A stretch of DNA of 64,000 nucleotides from positions 310,001 to 374,000 of the forward strand of contig NZ_FQWB01000003.1 of the NCBI RefSeq assembly GCF_900129545.1. The letters are read 5' to 3'. Position 1 is the first letter of the stretch. Every line of letters starts with the position of its first letter. Origin of the DNA: Flavobacterium fluvii (lineage in GTDB: Bacteria; Bacteroidota; Bacteroidia; Flavobacteriales; Flavobacteriaceae). Below the pieces are notes generated by a model. That model did not search any database. It saw only the letters and a program-made list of their open reading frames with translations, and was not told where the DNA came from. Shown in pieces: positions 41,604 through 49,625 of the stretch. The position numbers and the translations under genes were made by a program.

Positions 41604-42296
41604 TTAGAATGCGTATTTGGCCATAATGGTTGGGTATACTTTGAATTCTTCAAATGGAACGAAGTTGTTGCTGATTTCGATTTCAGAACCCAAAGAGAAG
41701 CTTTTGTTGAAGTTGTACAAAACTTGTGGTTCGGTCAGTAAAATCATTTTTTTGCTGGAACCGTCAACTCTATCTTCGGACCAAAAATCAAGAAATCCTC
41801 TAAGGGTTACTTTGTCGTTGAACAGGTTTTGGAACCAAACAGCCGTAAATTGTCCGTCAACTCCGGCAGATCCATGTGTGTTTTTGTATATATAGGTCGT
41901 GTTCAGCGTAAAGTTGCCTATTTTGATAGGGAGTCCTAAACCAACCAAAAAAGCGCGATTGATAGGGAATCCGAGCGCATTTTCTGGACTTCCGGCTTTG
42001 TCGTCGGTCATCAAAAAACCGTCGTTGTATTCGACATGAAAGTTCAATCCTTCGACAAGATTGTTTTTGATATTGAATTTCCTGGCAATTTCGAAATAAG
42101 CCAAGTTTGCGGAGTCAGTGCGTCCAAAGTTGTAATCGGTAAAGAAGAAAGTGCTTCCTAACTTGTCGGGCTTGAAAAATTCGAACGTGAAGGTCAGGTA
42201 TTCTCTTTCGGGTAAAAAGTCGTAATGCAATTGTACTTCCTGCGCTTTGACAAAACAAGAAAACAAAAAGATGGGTAATAAATATTTGATTTTCAT
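41604..42296 (-). CDS. Outer-membrane DUF5020 protein (nucleoside-channel-like)
   Basis: A 230-residue protein with a signal peptide (MKIKYLLPIFLFSCFVKAQE) and an all-beta mature part ending in a C-terminal aromatic (KYAF), as expected for an outer-membrane barrel. The start VQLHYDFLPEREYLTFTFEF and FKPDKLGSTFFFTDYNF match my memory of DUF5020, related to Tsx nucleoside channels. It is 33 bp after the purine-type permease gene and probably co-transcribed, so it may bring nucleobases or nucleosides through the outer membrane. Confidence 0.72.
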   Translation of the reverse strand: MKIKYLLPIFLFSCFVKAQEVQLHYDFLPEREYLTFTFEFFKPDKLGSTFFFTDYNFGRTDSANLAYFEIARKFNIKNNLVEGLNFHVEYNDGFLMTDDKAGSPENALGFPINRAFLVGLGLPIKIGNFTLNTTYIYKNTHGSAGVDGQFTAVWFQNLFNDKVTLRGFLDFWSEDRVDGSSKKMILLTEPQVLYNFNKSFSLGSEIEISNNFVPFEEFKVYPTIMAKYAF

Positions 42297-42329
42297 TGGG
42301 TTGAATATTGGGTATTCTGTAATTTGGTA

Positions 42330-43631
42330 TTAATTCATTTGTGAAATGATGATTTCCAATATGGAAAAGAGTCCAATTCCCCACATAATTGGATGAACCT
42401 TGTCGGTGTTTTTCGTCAAAAGACAGAGAATGATGAATGATGAAAAACCATAAGCAATTCCTGAACTGATACTGTAGGTTAGTGGCATTAAAATTAATGT
42501 CAGGAAGGTGGGAACGGCTATATAAAGTTCGTTAAAATTGATTTTAATCAAGTGTTTCGCCATAAATATCCCTACCAATATAAGTGCCGGTGCTGTTGCA
42601 TAAGCCGGAACAATTCCAATCAGAGGAGCAAAGAACATGGCAAGAAAGAATAATCCGGCGGTAAAAACAGAACTCAATCCAGTTCTGGCGCCATTGGCGA
42701 TTCCTGCCGCCGATTCTATATATGTCACGGTACTGCTGGTTCCCAAAACACCGCTGAAAGCAGTTGCCACTGCATCAGCTTCCAAAACTTTTTTGATGTG
42801 GGGCATTTTTCCGTCTTTGTCAACCAGTCCTGCTTCCATGGAACAGGCAATCGCCGTTCCGATAGAATCAAATAGATTGACGAACAAAAATGAAAAAACA
42901 GGAGCGATGAAAGAGATTTTTAAAACCGACAAGATTTCCAATTGCCCAAAAACAGGGGTGATAGATGGAGGAGTACTTATGAATTCCGAAGGTATTTTTA
43001 TGGAGTCGTCAAAGATAAATCCAAGTACGGTAGCGAGTAAAATTCCTATCAGGATGGATCCTTTTACTTTTCGGATTTCCAAAAACACCGTAACAATGAA
43101 AGCAATCAGTCCGATAACGACTGCCGGAGTGAATTTTCCCAATCCTACCAAAGTGGCTGGGTTGGCAACAATGAGTCCCATTTGTTTAAAACCGATGAAG
43201 GCAATAAACAGTCCAATTCCCGCTCCAATCGCAACCCGGAGCGATTCAGGTATGGCATCGACTATTTTGTGCCGAATTCCGAGAATGGAAATGATGATAA
43301 AGACAATCCCCGACATAGTAACAACGCCCAATGCTTGTTGCCAAGTTGCTCCATCGCTCATTACGAGAGTATAGGCAAACATCGCGTTGAGTCCCATTCC
43401 CGGCGCCATTGCAAAAGGAACATTGGCCCAGATGCCAACCAAAAGAGTTCCCACGATTGCGGCGATACAGGTTACGCTGATAAGTGCGGCTTTGTCCATT
43501 CCTGCATCAGAAAGAATGTTGGGATTCACGAATATGATGTAGGCCATTGTCAAAAAGGTGACAGTTCCGCCAATAGCTTCTTGTTTGAAAGAAGTGTTTC
43601 TTTCCCTGAGCTTGAAGAATTTTTCTAACAT
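42330..43631 (-). CDS. NCS2-family purine permease (AzgA type)
   Basis: A 433-residue inner-membrane protein with about 12-14 helices. The opening TSFKQEAIGGTVTFLTMAY and FVNPNILSDAGMD is typical of the AzgA/PurP branch of nucleobase:cation symporters, which carry adenine, guanine or hypoxanthine. FAMAPGMGLNAMFAYTL and LGTSSTVTYIESAAGIANG are further family marks. No purine riboswitch was seen; the only structure in the 33-65 bases upstream is the tRNA terminator. The downstream barrel gene is a plausible outer-membrane partner. Confidence 0.87.
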   Translation of the reverse strand: MLEKFFKLRERNTSFKQEAIGGTVTFLTMAYIIFVNPNILSDAGMDKAALISVTCIAAIVGTLLVGIWANVPFAMAPGMGLNAMFAYTLVMSDGATWQQALGVVTMSGIVFIIISILGIRHKIVDAIPESLRVAIGAGIGLFIAFIGFKQMGLIVANPATLVGLGKFTPAVVIGLIAFIVTVFLEIRKVKGSILIGILLATVLGFIFDDSIKIPSEFISTPPSITPVFGQLEILSVLKISFIAPVFSFLFVNLFDSIGTAIACSMEAGLVDKDGKMPHIKKVLEADAVATAFSGVLGTSSTVTYIESAAGIANGARTGLSSVFTAGLFFLAMFFAPLIGIVPAYATAPALILVGIFMAKHLIKINFNELYIAVPTFLTLILMPLTYSISSGIAYGFSSFIILCLLTKNTDKVHPIMWGIGLFSILEIIISQMN

Positions 43632-43659
43632 TGTATTTCTTTTACAGATTAATTTTGGG

Positions 43660-43697
43660 CAAAAAAAAACCCCACACTATGGCAGGGTTATTTTTTG
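43660..43697 (-). terminator. Terminator of the tRNA cluster
   Basis: On the minus strand AACCCTGC pairs with GTGGGGTT (with two G-U pairs), followed by T9. It ends about 108 nt after tRNA-Leu and only 29 bp before the purine permease start. Confidence 0.72.
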
Positions 43698-43804
43698 TAC
43701 TATTTAGTATTTGTATTTTGTAGATGATAATTTAAAATAAATTGATGCATTCAATTGTCTTTTTATGTTGCGGACAAATACTTGCTTTTGATAATTTTTA
43801 ATCG

Positions 43805-43887
43805 TGACCACGGCGGGATTTGAACCCGCACGCCCTTGCGAGCACCAGCCCCTCAAGCTGGCAAGTCTACCGTTTCTCCACGTGGCC
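43805..43887 (-). tRNA. tRNA-Leu (GAG)
   Basis: An 83-nt class II tRNA. The acceptor stem GGCCACG pairs with CGTGGTC and the discriminator is A. The anticodon stem CCAGC/GCTGG encloses TTGAGGG, so the anticodon is GAG. A long variable arm and the GGTTCAAATCC T-arm are present. CCA is not encoded. It follows two tRNA-Lys genes on the same strand. Confidence 0.93.
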
Positions 43888-43888
43888 T

Positions 43889-43929
43889 TAAAAAAGAAAA
43901 GGTCAAGTAACAAATTACTCGACCTTTTA
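43889..43929 (-). terminator. Hairpin between tRNA-Lys and tRNA-Leu
   Basis: AAAAGGTCGAGTAA pairs with TTACTTGACCTTTT (one mismatch) around TTTG. On the minus strand CTTTTTTAAGG follows. It looks like an intrinsic terminator inside the tRNA cluster and may reduce tRNA-Leu relative to tRNA-Lys. Confidence 0.65.
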
Positions 43930-43930
43930 G

Positions 43931-44003
43931 TGACCCGACTGGGGCTCGAACCCAGGACCCCATCATTAAAAGTGATGTGCTCTACCGACTGAGCTATCGA
44001 GTC
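43931..44003 (-). tRNA. tRNA-Lys (TTT), downstream copy
   Basis: A 73-nt tRNA beginning GACTCGATAGCTCAGTCGG. The anticodon stem CATCA/TGATG encloses CTTTTAA, anticodon TTT. The T-arm is CTGGGTTCGAGCCCCAG and the discriminator A; CCA is not encoded. It is identical in sequence to the copy at 44041. Confidence 0.95.
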
Positions 44004-44040
44004 ATTGCTTCAAGAAACTTATGTGTTGATCACAGATTTG

Positions 44041-44113
44041 TGACCCGACTGGGGCTCGAACCCAGGACCCCATCATTAAAAGTGATGTGCTCTACCGACT
44101 GAGCTATCGAGTC
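44041..44113 (-). tRNA. tRNA-Lys (TTT), upstream copy
   Basis: Identical to the 43931 copy across all 73 bases; the two are 37 bp apart with unrelated spacer sequence. It is the first gene of the minus-strand tRNA cluster. The tandem copy probably raises tRNA-Lys supply in this AT-rich, AAA-rich genome. Confidence 0.95.
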
Positions 44114-44240
44114 ATATTCGTTTCTTGAATGCGGGTGCAAATATAAGGTCTTATTTTTGATTTTTCAAAGGTATTTTGTCATAAATTTGTCTTTTTTTAA
44201 CAAAACCCTTTAACGCCTTAGTATTTAAGGTTTTATTCAA

Positions 44241-44759
44241 ATGAGAAAAATAGTTTTATTAGGTTATATGGGTTGTGGGAAGTCCACAATCGCCAATAGA
44301 TTGTCTAAAACAACCAATATTCCATTCGTGGATTTGGACAAAATCATCGAAGAGAAAACAAATTTGACCATAAACCAGATTTTTGAACAGCAAGGAGAAA
44401 TCTATTTTAGAAAGCTGGAACACGATGTTTTTGTTGAATTATTGAATTCTCCCGAAAACTTGATAATTGGTCTTGGAGGTGGAACTCCATGCTACGCCAA
44501 TAACCATGAATTGTTGAAGGGTGACAACGTTTTGTCCATTTATTTAAAAGCTTCAATAGAAACTTTGTTTGATAGATTGGTTGTCAATAAAGACAAACGT
44601 CCTCTCATTGCCAATAAAAACGAAGAAGAAATGAAGGAATTTATTGCCAAGCATCTTTTTGATCGCAGTTTCTACTACAACCACGCACAGCATAAAGTGG
44701 TGGTTGATAAAAAAACTGTTGACGAAACTGTTGCCGATATTCTGGATATTCTAGCTTAA
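44241..44759 (+). CDS. aroK: Shikimate kinase
   Basis: A 172-residue P-loop kinase of standard AroK size. It phosphorylates shikimate at the 3-hydroxyl in aromatic amino acid synthesis. Walker A is GYMGCGKSTI at about residues 8-17. Shikimate-binding residues are in VDLDKIIE and FRKLEHDVF, and the GLGGGTPCY loop is at about 78-86. The lid region carries VNKDKRPLI. Its last nine bases overlap convergently with the PRTase gene. Confidence 0.93.
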   Translation: MRKIVLLGYMGCGKSTIANRLSKTTNIPFVDLDKIIEEKTNLTINQIFEQQGEIYFRKLEHDVFVELLNSPENLIIGLGGGTPCYANNHELLKGDNVLSIYLKASIETLFDRLVVNKDKRPLIANKNEEEMKEFIAKHLFDRSFYYNHAQHKVVVDKKTVDETVADILDILA

Positions 44760-45251
44760 ACAAGCATAACTGTCTCCGTTTTCATCAAAAATAACTTGCA
44801 CGTGTTCCAAAGAAGAGGTTGAAAGCGAGATTCCTTTAAAATCTGCTTTCACAGGATATTTTTTGTGATTTCTATCTACTAAAACCGCTGTCTTGAATTT
44901 CGTGAGGGGAACGTCCAGGAAGTGTCTCACGGCATAAATCAAGGTGGTTCCCGAGTTCAACACGTCATCGACAAGTACCAAACCTTTATTGGCATAAGCT
45001 TCTTTGGACAAAGAAGTGTTCACGGCCGATTCTGGATTTTGTTTGTTGATTCGAACTTCGCATAACGAAACTTTCAGGGTTGAAATGGTGTTCAGGGCTT
45101 CGGCGATTTTTTTGGCAAAAACATATCCATTGGAAGCAATTCCTGCAATGACAATTTCTTCTTCATCTACAAATGTTTCATAGATTTGGTAAGCAATTCT
45201 TTTGATTTTATGCTCTATTTCTTGATTCGACAGGATGATGTTCTTGTTCAT
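44751..45251 (-). CDS. Phosphoribosyltransferase-domain protein (PyrR-like)
   Basis: A 166-residue type I PRTase. The PRPP-binding loop is LVLVDDVLNSGTTL at about residues 91-104, and IAGIASNGYVFAKKI is the second substrate-contacting loop. Length and motifs fit PyrR-like or hypoxanthine-type enzymes, but the base specificity cannot be told. No pyrimidine gene is adjacent. It is downstream of the S4-domain gene on the same strand and overlaps the end of aroK convergently. Confidence 0.8.
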   Translation of the reverse strand: MNKNIILSNQEIEHKIKRIAYQIYETFVDEEEIVIAGIASNGYVFAKKIAEALNTISTLKVSLCEVRINKQNPESAVNTSLSKEAYANKGLVLVDDVLNSGTTLIYAVRHFLDVPLTKFKTAVLVDRNHKKYPVKADFKGISLSTSSLEHVQVIFDENGDSYACLS

Positions 45252-45325
45252 TGGTATAATTTTAGAGTTCAGGTTTTAGATTTTAGAGTATTGAAATTAG
45301 TTTTGTCATTTAAATGGATTCCGTA

Positions 45326-45712
45326 TTATTCATCATCTTTATCTTCGATTTCATTGCCAAAATCATCAATGTCGCGTCTGTCTTTTTTGGTGGGTCTTCC
45401 CGTTCCGTTTTTTCGATAATGCTCTTTGGATAATTTCAACAATTCCAAATGTTGGTAGGCTTCTGCCGGTGTTTCGTTTTTTCGATACATATCGACCAAT
45501 TTAGCTCCCACACGATTTTCAGGAATATCCAGAACTGTTATGATTTGCGTGATTTGGTCTTTTCTGAAAGTGATCTTGTCTGTGGGAAAAACCTCTTTTG
45601 AAGGTTTCGCTACTTGGCCATTTACGGTGACATGATTTTTTTTGCAAGCTTCCGTCACCATATTACGCGTCTTGTAATATCGCACACACCATAAATATTT
45701 ATCTATTCTCAT
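45326..45712 (-). CDS. S4-domain RNA-binding protein, Hsp15-like
   Basis: A 128-residue protein from ATG 45712 (MRIDKYLWCVRYYKTRNMV); a 15-codon upstream extension lacks family resemblance. The N-terminal 60 residues are an S4 domain (VTVNGQVAKPSKEVFPTDKI), followed by a strand region and a charged Lys/Asp tail. Hsp15 binds free 50S subunits carrying peptidyl-tRNA and helps rescue stalled chains. The tail is basic then acidic, as is common in Bacteroidota homologues. Confidence 0.82.
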   Translation of the reverse strand: MRIDKYLWCVRYYKTRNMVTEACKKNHVTVNGQVAKPSKEVFPTDKITFRKDQITQIITVLDIPENRVGAKLVDMYRKNETPAEAYQHLELLKLSKEHYRKNGTGRPTKKDRRDIDDFGNEIEDKDDE

Positions 45713-45790
45713 AAATTTTCCAAAATCGAAGTTAAATTGTTTACAAAAATAAATCAAAATTGTATCTTGCGAGCTTAAAAATCAACTATA

Positions 45791-46900
45791 ATGAACAAAT
45801 TTAAGTTTTATTTTATTCTATTAATTACAACCCTCTCTATATTTTCGTGTTCAAAGAATGACAATAACGAAACAGTTGAGCCAATAAGAGATTATCAGAC
45901 ACAATACGACGCCGAGATTAAAATTATCGAAGAATATTTAAAAACGAATTATATCACTGTTACAAATGCTCCGGGACAAACAAGCGACCAAGATGTCGTG
46001 ATTTCAAAAATAACGGACGCAGCAAATCAGCCTTCCATTATGTCTTATTTGGATGCGCCAACTTATCCAAAGCTGATAAAAGGAAAAGTAAATCTGCATA
46101 GTATTGAATATACGCTGTATTATTTAGTGTTAAGAGAAGGTGTAAAGGATGCCGTTACAGGTCTTGGAGGCGTATCACCTTGCAATGTTGACGGTGTTTT
46201 AACATCATATAGAGGAACTTATTTGTCTCAAACGACTGCTACAGATACAACCCCTTCGACGATTACTGCTACTCAATTTGAAGAAGTGGTATTGCCAAAT
46301 GACTTTTTAAGTTTGTTTAGCACTATTACAGGATGGGGAGAAACTTTTCCAAAATTTAAAACTGGTAGCTATGTTTCAAATCCTAATGGAACGGTTACTT
46401 ATAACGGTTTTGGTGCCGGAGTAATGTTTTTGCCTTCAGGATTGGCTTATTACGCTTCAGGTTCATTTTCCATTCCATCTTATTCTCCGTTGGTTTTTAG
46501 TTTTAAATTATATGAAATCAAACGATTAGACCAGGATAATGATGGTATTCCATCTTACCAAGAAGACGTGAGCGGCGGTGATGGATATATGAGAATCTTG
46601 GGCGTTGGTGTTGACAATCCTGATGATAGCGACAAAGATGGCATTCCTGATTTCTACGATGTTGATGATGATGGGGACAATTATACTACGCGACTTGAAA
46701 TTACCAAACCGGGTGGAAGCAACCTTCTTCTTGACGGTCCGAGTGCGTATTACCCTTTTGACCCAATTGTGTCGAATCCGCCAAAAGCAACGGATGAAAA
46801 AAGAGGTGTTCCTGCTTATTCGGCAACCGGAACACCAGATTATACCTCTCCTGGCAGGAAAAGGATTCACCTTGATAAAGAACATCATACAGCTAATTAA
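45791..46900 (+). CDS. Lipoprotein with FKBP-like region and calcium-type repeats
   Basis: A 369-residue lipoprotein (lipobox LSIFSC, Cys20). Residues 30-230 contain IEYTLYYLVLREG and an EVVLPNDF...FGAGVMFLPSGLAYY stretch that resembles an FKBP-type fold, but the proline-isomerase residues are not clearly conserved. The C-terminal third carries thrombospondin type 3-like calcium repeats: DQDNDGIPSYQED, DSDKDGIPDFYDVDDDGDNY. Its role is unknown; Flavobacteria have several such envelope proteins, and the gliding protein GldI is also an FKBP. It is transcribed alone with its own terminator. Confidence 0.62.
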   Translation: MNKFKFYFILLITTLSIFSCSKNDNNETVEPIRDYQTQYDAEIKIIEEYLKTNYITVTNAPGQTSDQDVVISKITDAANQPSIMSYLDAPTYPKLIKGKVNLHSIEYTLYYLVLREGVKDAVTGLGGVSPCNVDGVLTSYRGTYLSQTTATDTTPSTITATQFEEVVLPNDFLSLFSTITGWGETFPKFKTGSYVSNPNGTVTYNGFGAGVMFLPSGLAYYASGSFSIPSYSPLVFSFKLYEIKRLDQDNDGIPSYQEDVSGGDGYMRILGVGVDNPDDSDKDGIPDFYDVDDDGDNYTTRLEITKPGGSNLLLDGPSAYYPFDPIVSNPPKATDEKRGVPAYSATGTPDYTSPGRKRIHLDKEHHTAN

Positions 46901-46917
46901 ATTGGCTTGAATTAACT

Positions 46918-46955
46918 AAAAAAAACCTCGAAATATTCATTTCGAGGTTTTTTTT
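46918..46955. terminator. Bidirectional terminator
   Basis: AAAAACCTCGAAAT pairs perfectly with ATTTCGAGGTTTTT around ATTC, with T8 following on the plus strand. It separates the convergent lipoprotein and DUF2971 genes. Confidence 0.9.
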
Positions 46956-46988
46956 ATGAGGTAATGTGGTCAAAAATCTATGCGTAGA

Positions 46989-47690
46989 TTATATCAAAAT
47001 ATCACTTTCCAAATCCGATTTTTCTATCGTGAAATCAAAACCCAATTGCTCCACTAATTGAATCACGAGGTTTTTATACCAGTTTTCTGATTTGGGGTGA
47101 ATATAGATTTTTTCGATTAACTGGTTGATGTCCACGTTTATTTTTAGGCCATCATTCAATTTGGTGTTGCTTTGGGTAACATCCGAAATGATTCGAACTT
47201 CCCTTTCGTACTGGAAACTTTTTCGCTTGAATAAAAAAGGGAAAAACACGTCGTCAAACGGGATATGTTCTTTTTTGTAATCAATGTAGTTCACTTCGCC
47301 GATGAATTGGTCGAATTTTTTTTCGGGAATGACTGCATTTTGCAATCTTCCAATTGTAGATTGAATAGCCAAACCTTCACTGTTTTGGGTGAAAATTTGC
47401 CACATGGCAAAGGATTCGTATTCATTGATGTGCCAACTGCTGATGGCCACTTTTTCGCGATGCGATTTGTAATATTGTAAAAACTCGGGATTGTTTTCGG
47501 CTATTTTTTTGATTTCTTCATAAGTGGGTTCGCTAAAAGTCCCTTCGTATTGGTCTTCAAATTTATCCGAACGCGACATAAATAGTTTCTTTGACATCAA
47601 CAAATCGAGAAACTTTGACAAGTCAAGGTATTTCCAAACAACAGTATTTGGATCTTCTGGAAGTGTTATGTTTTTGTTGTTCAGGTACAT
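46989..47690 (-). CDS. DUF2971-family protein
   Basis: A 233-residue cytosolic protein. The N-terminal VVWKYLDLSKFLDLLMSKKL and RSDKFEDQYEGTF, then AISSWHINEYESFAMWQIF, and the C-terminal KRKSFQYEREVRI are the conserved pieces of DUF2971. The W-x-x-x-E-S-x-A-M-W segment suggests a possible catalytic pocket, but no activity is known to me. In other bacteria DUF2971 genes occur in defence and toxin neighbourhoods; nothing next to this copy suggests that. It lies 31 bp downstream of the ABC exporter gene on the same strand. Confidence 0.78.
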   Translation of the reverse strand: MYLNNKNITLPEDPNTVVWKYLDLSKFLDLLMSKKLFMSRSDKFEDQYEGTFSEPTYEEIKKIAENNPEFLQYYKSHREKVAISSWHINEYESFAMWQIFTQNSEGLAIQSTIGRLQNAVIPEKKFDQFIGEVNYIDYKKEHIPFDDVFFPFLFKRKSFQYEREVRIISDVTQSNTKLNDGLKINVDINQLIEKIYIHPKSENWYKNLVIQLVEQLGFDFTIEKSDLESDILI

Positions 47691-47721
47691 TTTTTAGAAT
47701 CTAAATTATTAAATTCTTTAT

Positions 47722-49548
47722 CTATTCAAAAGACTGCATTGTTACCAATTTGTTATAAGTTCCATTCAGTGCAATTAGTTCGTCGTGGGTTCCTTGTTCC
47801 ACAATTTCTCCTTTTTGCATTACCACGATTTTGTCCGCTTTTTGAATGGTTGAAAGACGGTGCGCAATCACGATGGAAGTCCTGTTTTGCATCATGTTTT
47901 CCAATGCAACTTGCACGAATTTTTCGCTCTCGGTATCCAATGCCGAGGTGGCTTCGTCCAAAATCATTATAGGTGGGTTTTTCAAAACGGCACGGGCAAT
48001 CGACAATCGTTGTTTTTGTCCTCCCGAAAGTTTATTTCCGCTGTCGCCAATGTTGGTGTAAATTCCAAGAGGTAAATCTTTGACAAATTCATGTGCATTG
48101 GCAATTTTCAAGGCTTCGATAATTTCGTCATCTGTTGCGTCCAATTTTCCAAGTGAAATATTGGCTTTTATGGTGTCGTTGAACAAAATGCTGTCTTGGG
48201 TAACCAATCCCATCAAACCGCGAAGCGATTGCAGATTTATGTCCTTAATGTTGACGGAATCAATGGCAATTGTTCCTTCATTCACGTCATAAAAACGAGT
48301 CAATAAATTGGCAATGGTGCTTTTTCCGCTTCCGGATTGACCAACGAGAGCTATAGTTTGTCCTTTTTTTACAGTAAGCGAAAAATTCTTTAAAACGGCT
48401 TCTTCTTCATATTTGAAGTTGATGTTTTGCAGTACAATTTCAGTGTTGAAAGTTGATTTTTCCACAGCATCAGTTTTGCTGGTTATTGGGTTTTCTTGTT
48501 CCAAAATTTCCAGAACACGTTCTGCGGCTGCATTTCCTCTTTTGATGGCATACGAAGCTTTCGAAATGGATTTTGCAGGAGTAAGAATATTGTATGCCAA
48601 TCCCATATAGGTGATAAAAGCGGCACCTTTCAGGCTGTGTTCAATCAAAACCATGTGGCCTCCGTACCAAAGCAAAATGGCAATAACCATAATTCCCATA
48701 AATTCACTGGCAGGCGAAGCCAAGTTTTGGCGGTTGCCGATGCTATTCGATAAAGTAAAAAAGCGTTGTGTCGATTCTTGAAAAACTTGGTTGAAATAAT
48801 TCTCGGAATTATATCCTTTTACCACTTTCAATCCTCCAAGAGTTTCTTCAATTGTTGATAAAAATTGGCCTTGCTCTTCTTGTGCTTTTGTGGATTTTCT
48901 TTTTAATTGTTTGCCTATAAGTGAGATAATATAACCTGAAACGGGGATGAAAATAAACACGAAAAGAGTCAATTGCACGCTGATGGTGACCATCGCAATC
49001 AAGGTAAACACAATCGTTAAAGGCTCTTTTACAATAAGCTCCAGGATGGACAAGAAAGAAGTTTGAACTTCGTTGACATCGCCGGAAATTCTAGCAATTA
49101 CGTCTCCTTTTCTTTTTTCGGAATAGAAAGCCAATGGCAATTCAATCGTCTTTTTGTACATGGCATTTCGCATATCCCTCAAAACGCCATTTCGTAAAAA
49201 GGTGATAAAAAACATGGCCAGATAATCACATAAATTTTTCAACAAAAAGATGGTAATGATTCCTGCCACTAATATGGACAGTGTGTAACCAATTCCGTTT
49301 GTGTCGGTAATTGAAGTTAAATAATAACTTAAATAATCAGACAAATATGTTTTTAATCCTGAAAGTCCTTTATAAGTTGGAAGAATGTAATTTTTTTTCG
49401 ATTGCCCAAATAAAACATCCATCATGGGCATCAAGGACACAAAAGAAAGTGTGCCGAAAACTGCATACAGAATATTAAAAAATATATTCAGGTAGGCATA
49501 TTTTTTATAAGGAAGTATAAATGGAAATATTTTCTTGAAATTATTCAT
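47722..49548 (-). CDS. ABC exporter, MsbA-like (membrane domain fused to ATPase)
   Basis: A 608-residue half-transporter: six membrane helices in residues 1-320 and a nucleotide-binding domain in 360-608. Walker A is GQSGSGKST, the signature LSGGQKQR, Walker B IMILDEAT and the H-loop IAHRLST, all canonical. It works as a homodimer. In this family the cargo is lipid A core (MsbA) or other amphiphiles; a lipid cargo is likely because only one exporter with such features is seen here. It is separated from the phosphohexomutase gene by a hairpin. Confidence 0.85.
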   Translation of the reverse strand: MNNFKKIFPFILPYKKYAYLNIFFNILYAVFGTLSFVSLMPMMDVLFGQSKKNYILPTYKGLSGLKTYLSDYLSYYLTSITDTNGIGYTLSILVAGIITIFLLKNLCDYLAMFFITFLRNGVLRDMRNAMYKKTIELPLAFYSEKRKGDVIARISGDVNEVQTSFLSILELIVKEPLTIVFTLIAMVTISVQLTLFVFIFIPVSGYIISLIGKQLKRKSTKAQEEQGQFLSTIEETLGGLKVVKGYNSENYFNQVFQESTQRFFTLSNSIGNRQNLASPASEFMGIMVIAILLWYGGHMVLIEHSLKGAAFITYMGLAYNILTPAKSISKASYAIKRGNAAAERVLEILEQENPITSKTDAVEKSTFNTEIVLQNINFKYEEEAVLKNFSLTVKKGQTIALVGQSGSGKSTIANLLTRFYDVNEGTIAIDSVNIKDINLQSLRGLMGLVTQDSILFNDTIKANISLGKLDATDDEIIEALKIANAHEFVKDLPLGIYTNIGDSGNKLSGGQKQRLSIARAVLKNPPIMILDEATSALDTESEKFVQVALENMMQNRTSIVIAHRLSTIQKADKIVVMQKGEIVEQGTHDELIALNGTYNKLVTMQSFE

Positions 49549-49568
49549 TTAAATTGTTTTTTACCTTC

Positions 49569-49602
49569 AAGACCCGACAGATATTTAAAACTGTCGGGTC
49601 TT
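49569..49602 (-). terminator. Hairpin after the phosphohexomutase gene
   Basis: AAGACCCGACAG (49569-49580) pairs perfectly with CTGTCGGGTCTT (49591-49602) around a 10-nt loop. The minus-strand T tract is poor, so termination may be partial and the ABC gene may receive read-through. Confidence 0.65.
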
Positions 49603-49625
49603 TAGAAAAAATTATTTGTATTTTA

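Noticed and set aside
41447..41653. 68-codon minus-strand frame after the DUF5020 gene
   Set aside because: It crosses the terminator hairpin and overlaps the DUF5020 gene in another frame.
43632..43697. Purine riboswitch upstream of the NCS2 permease
   Set aside because: The gap holds only the tRNA terminator hairpin; no purine aptamer core could be found.
43704..43992. Open frames of 60-70 codons on both strands across the tRNA cluster
   Set aside because: They are translations of tRNA-Leu and tRNA-Lys sequence and have no start context or family resemblance.
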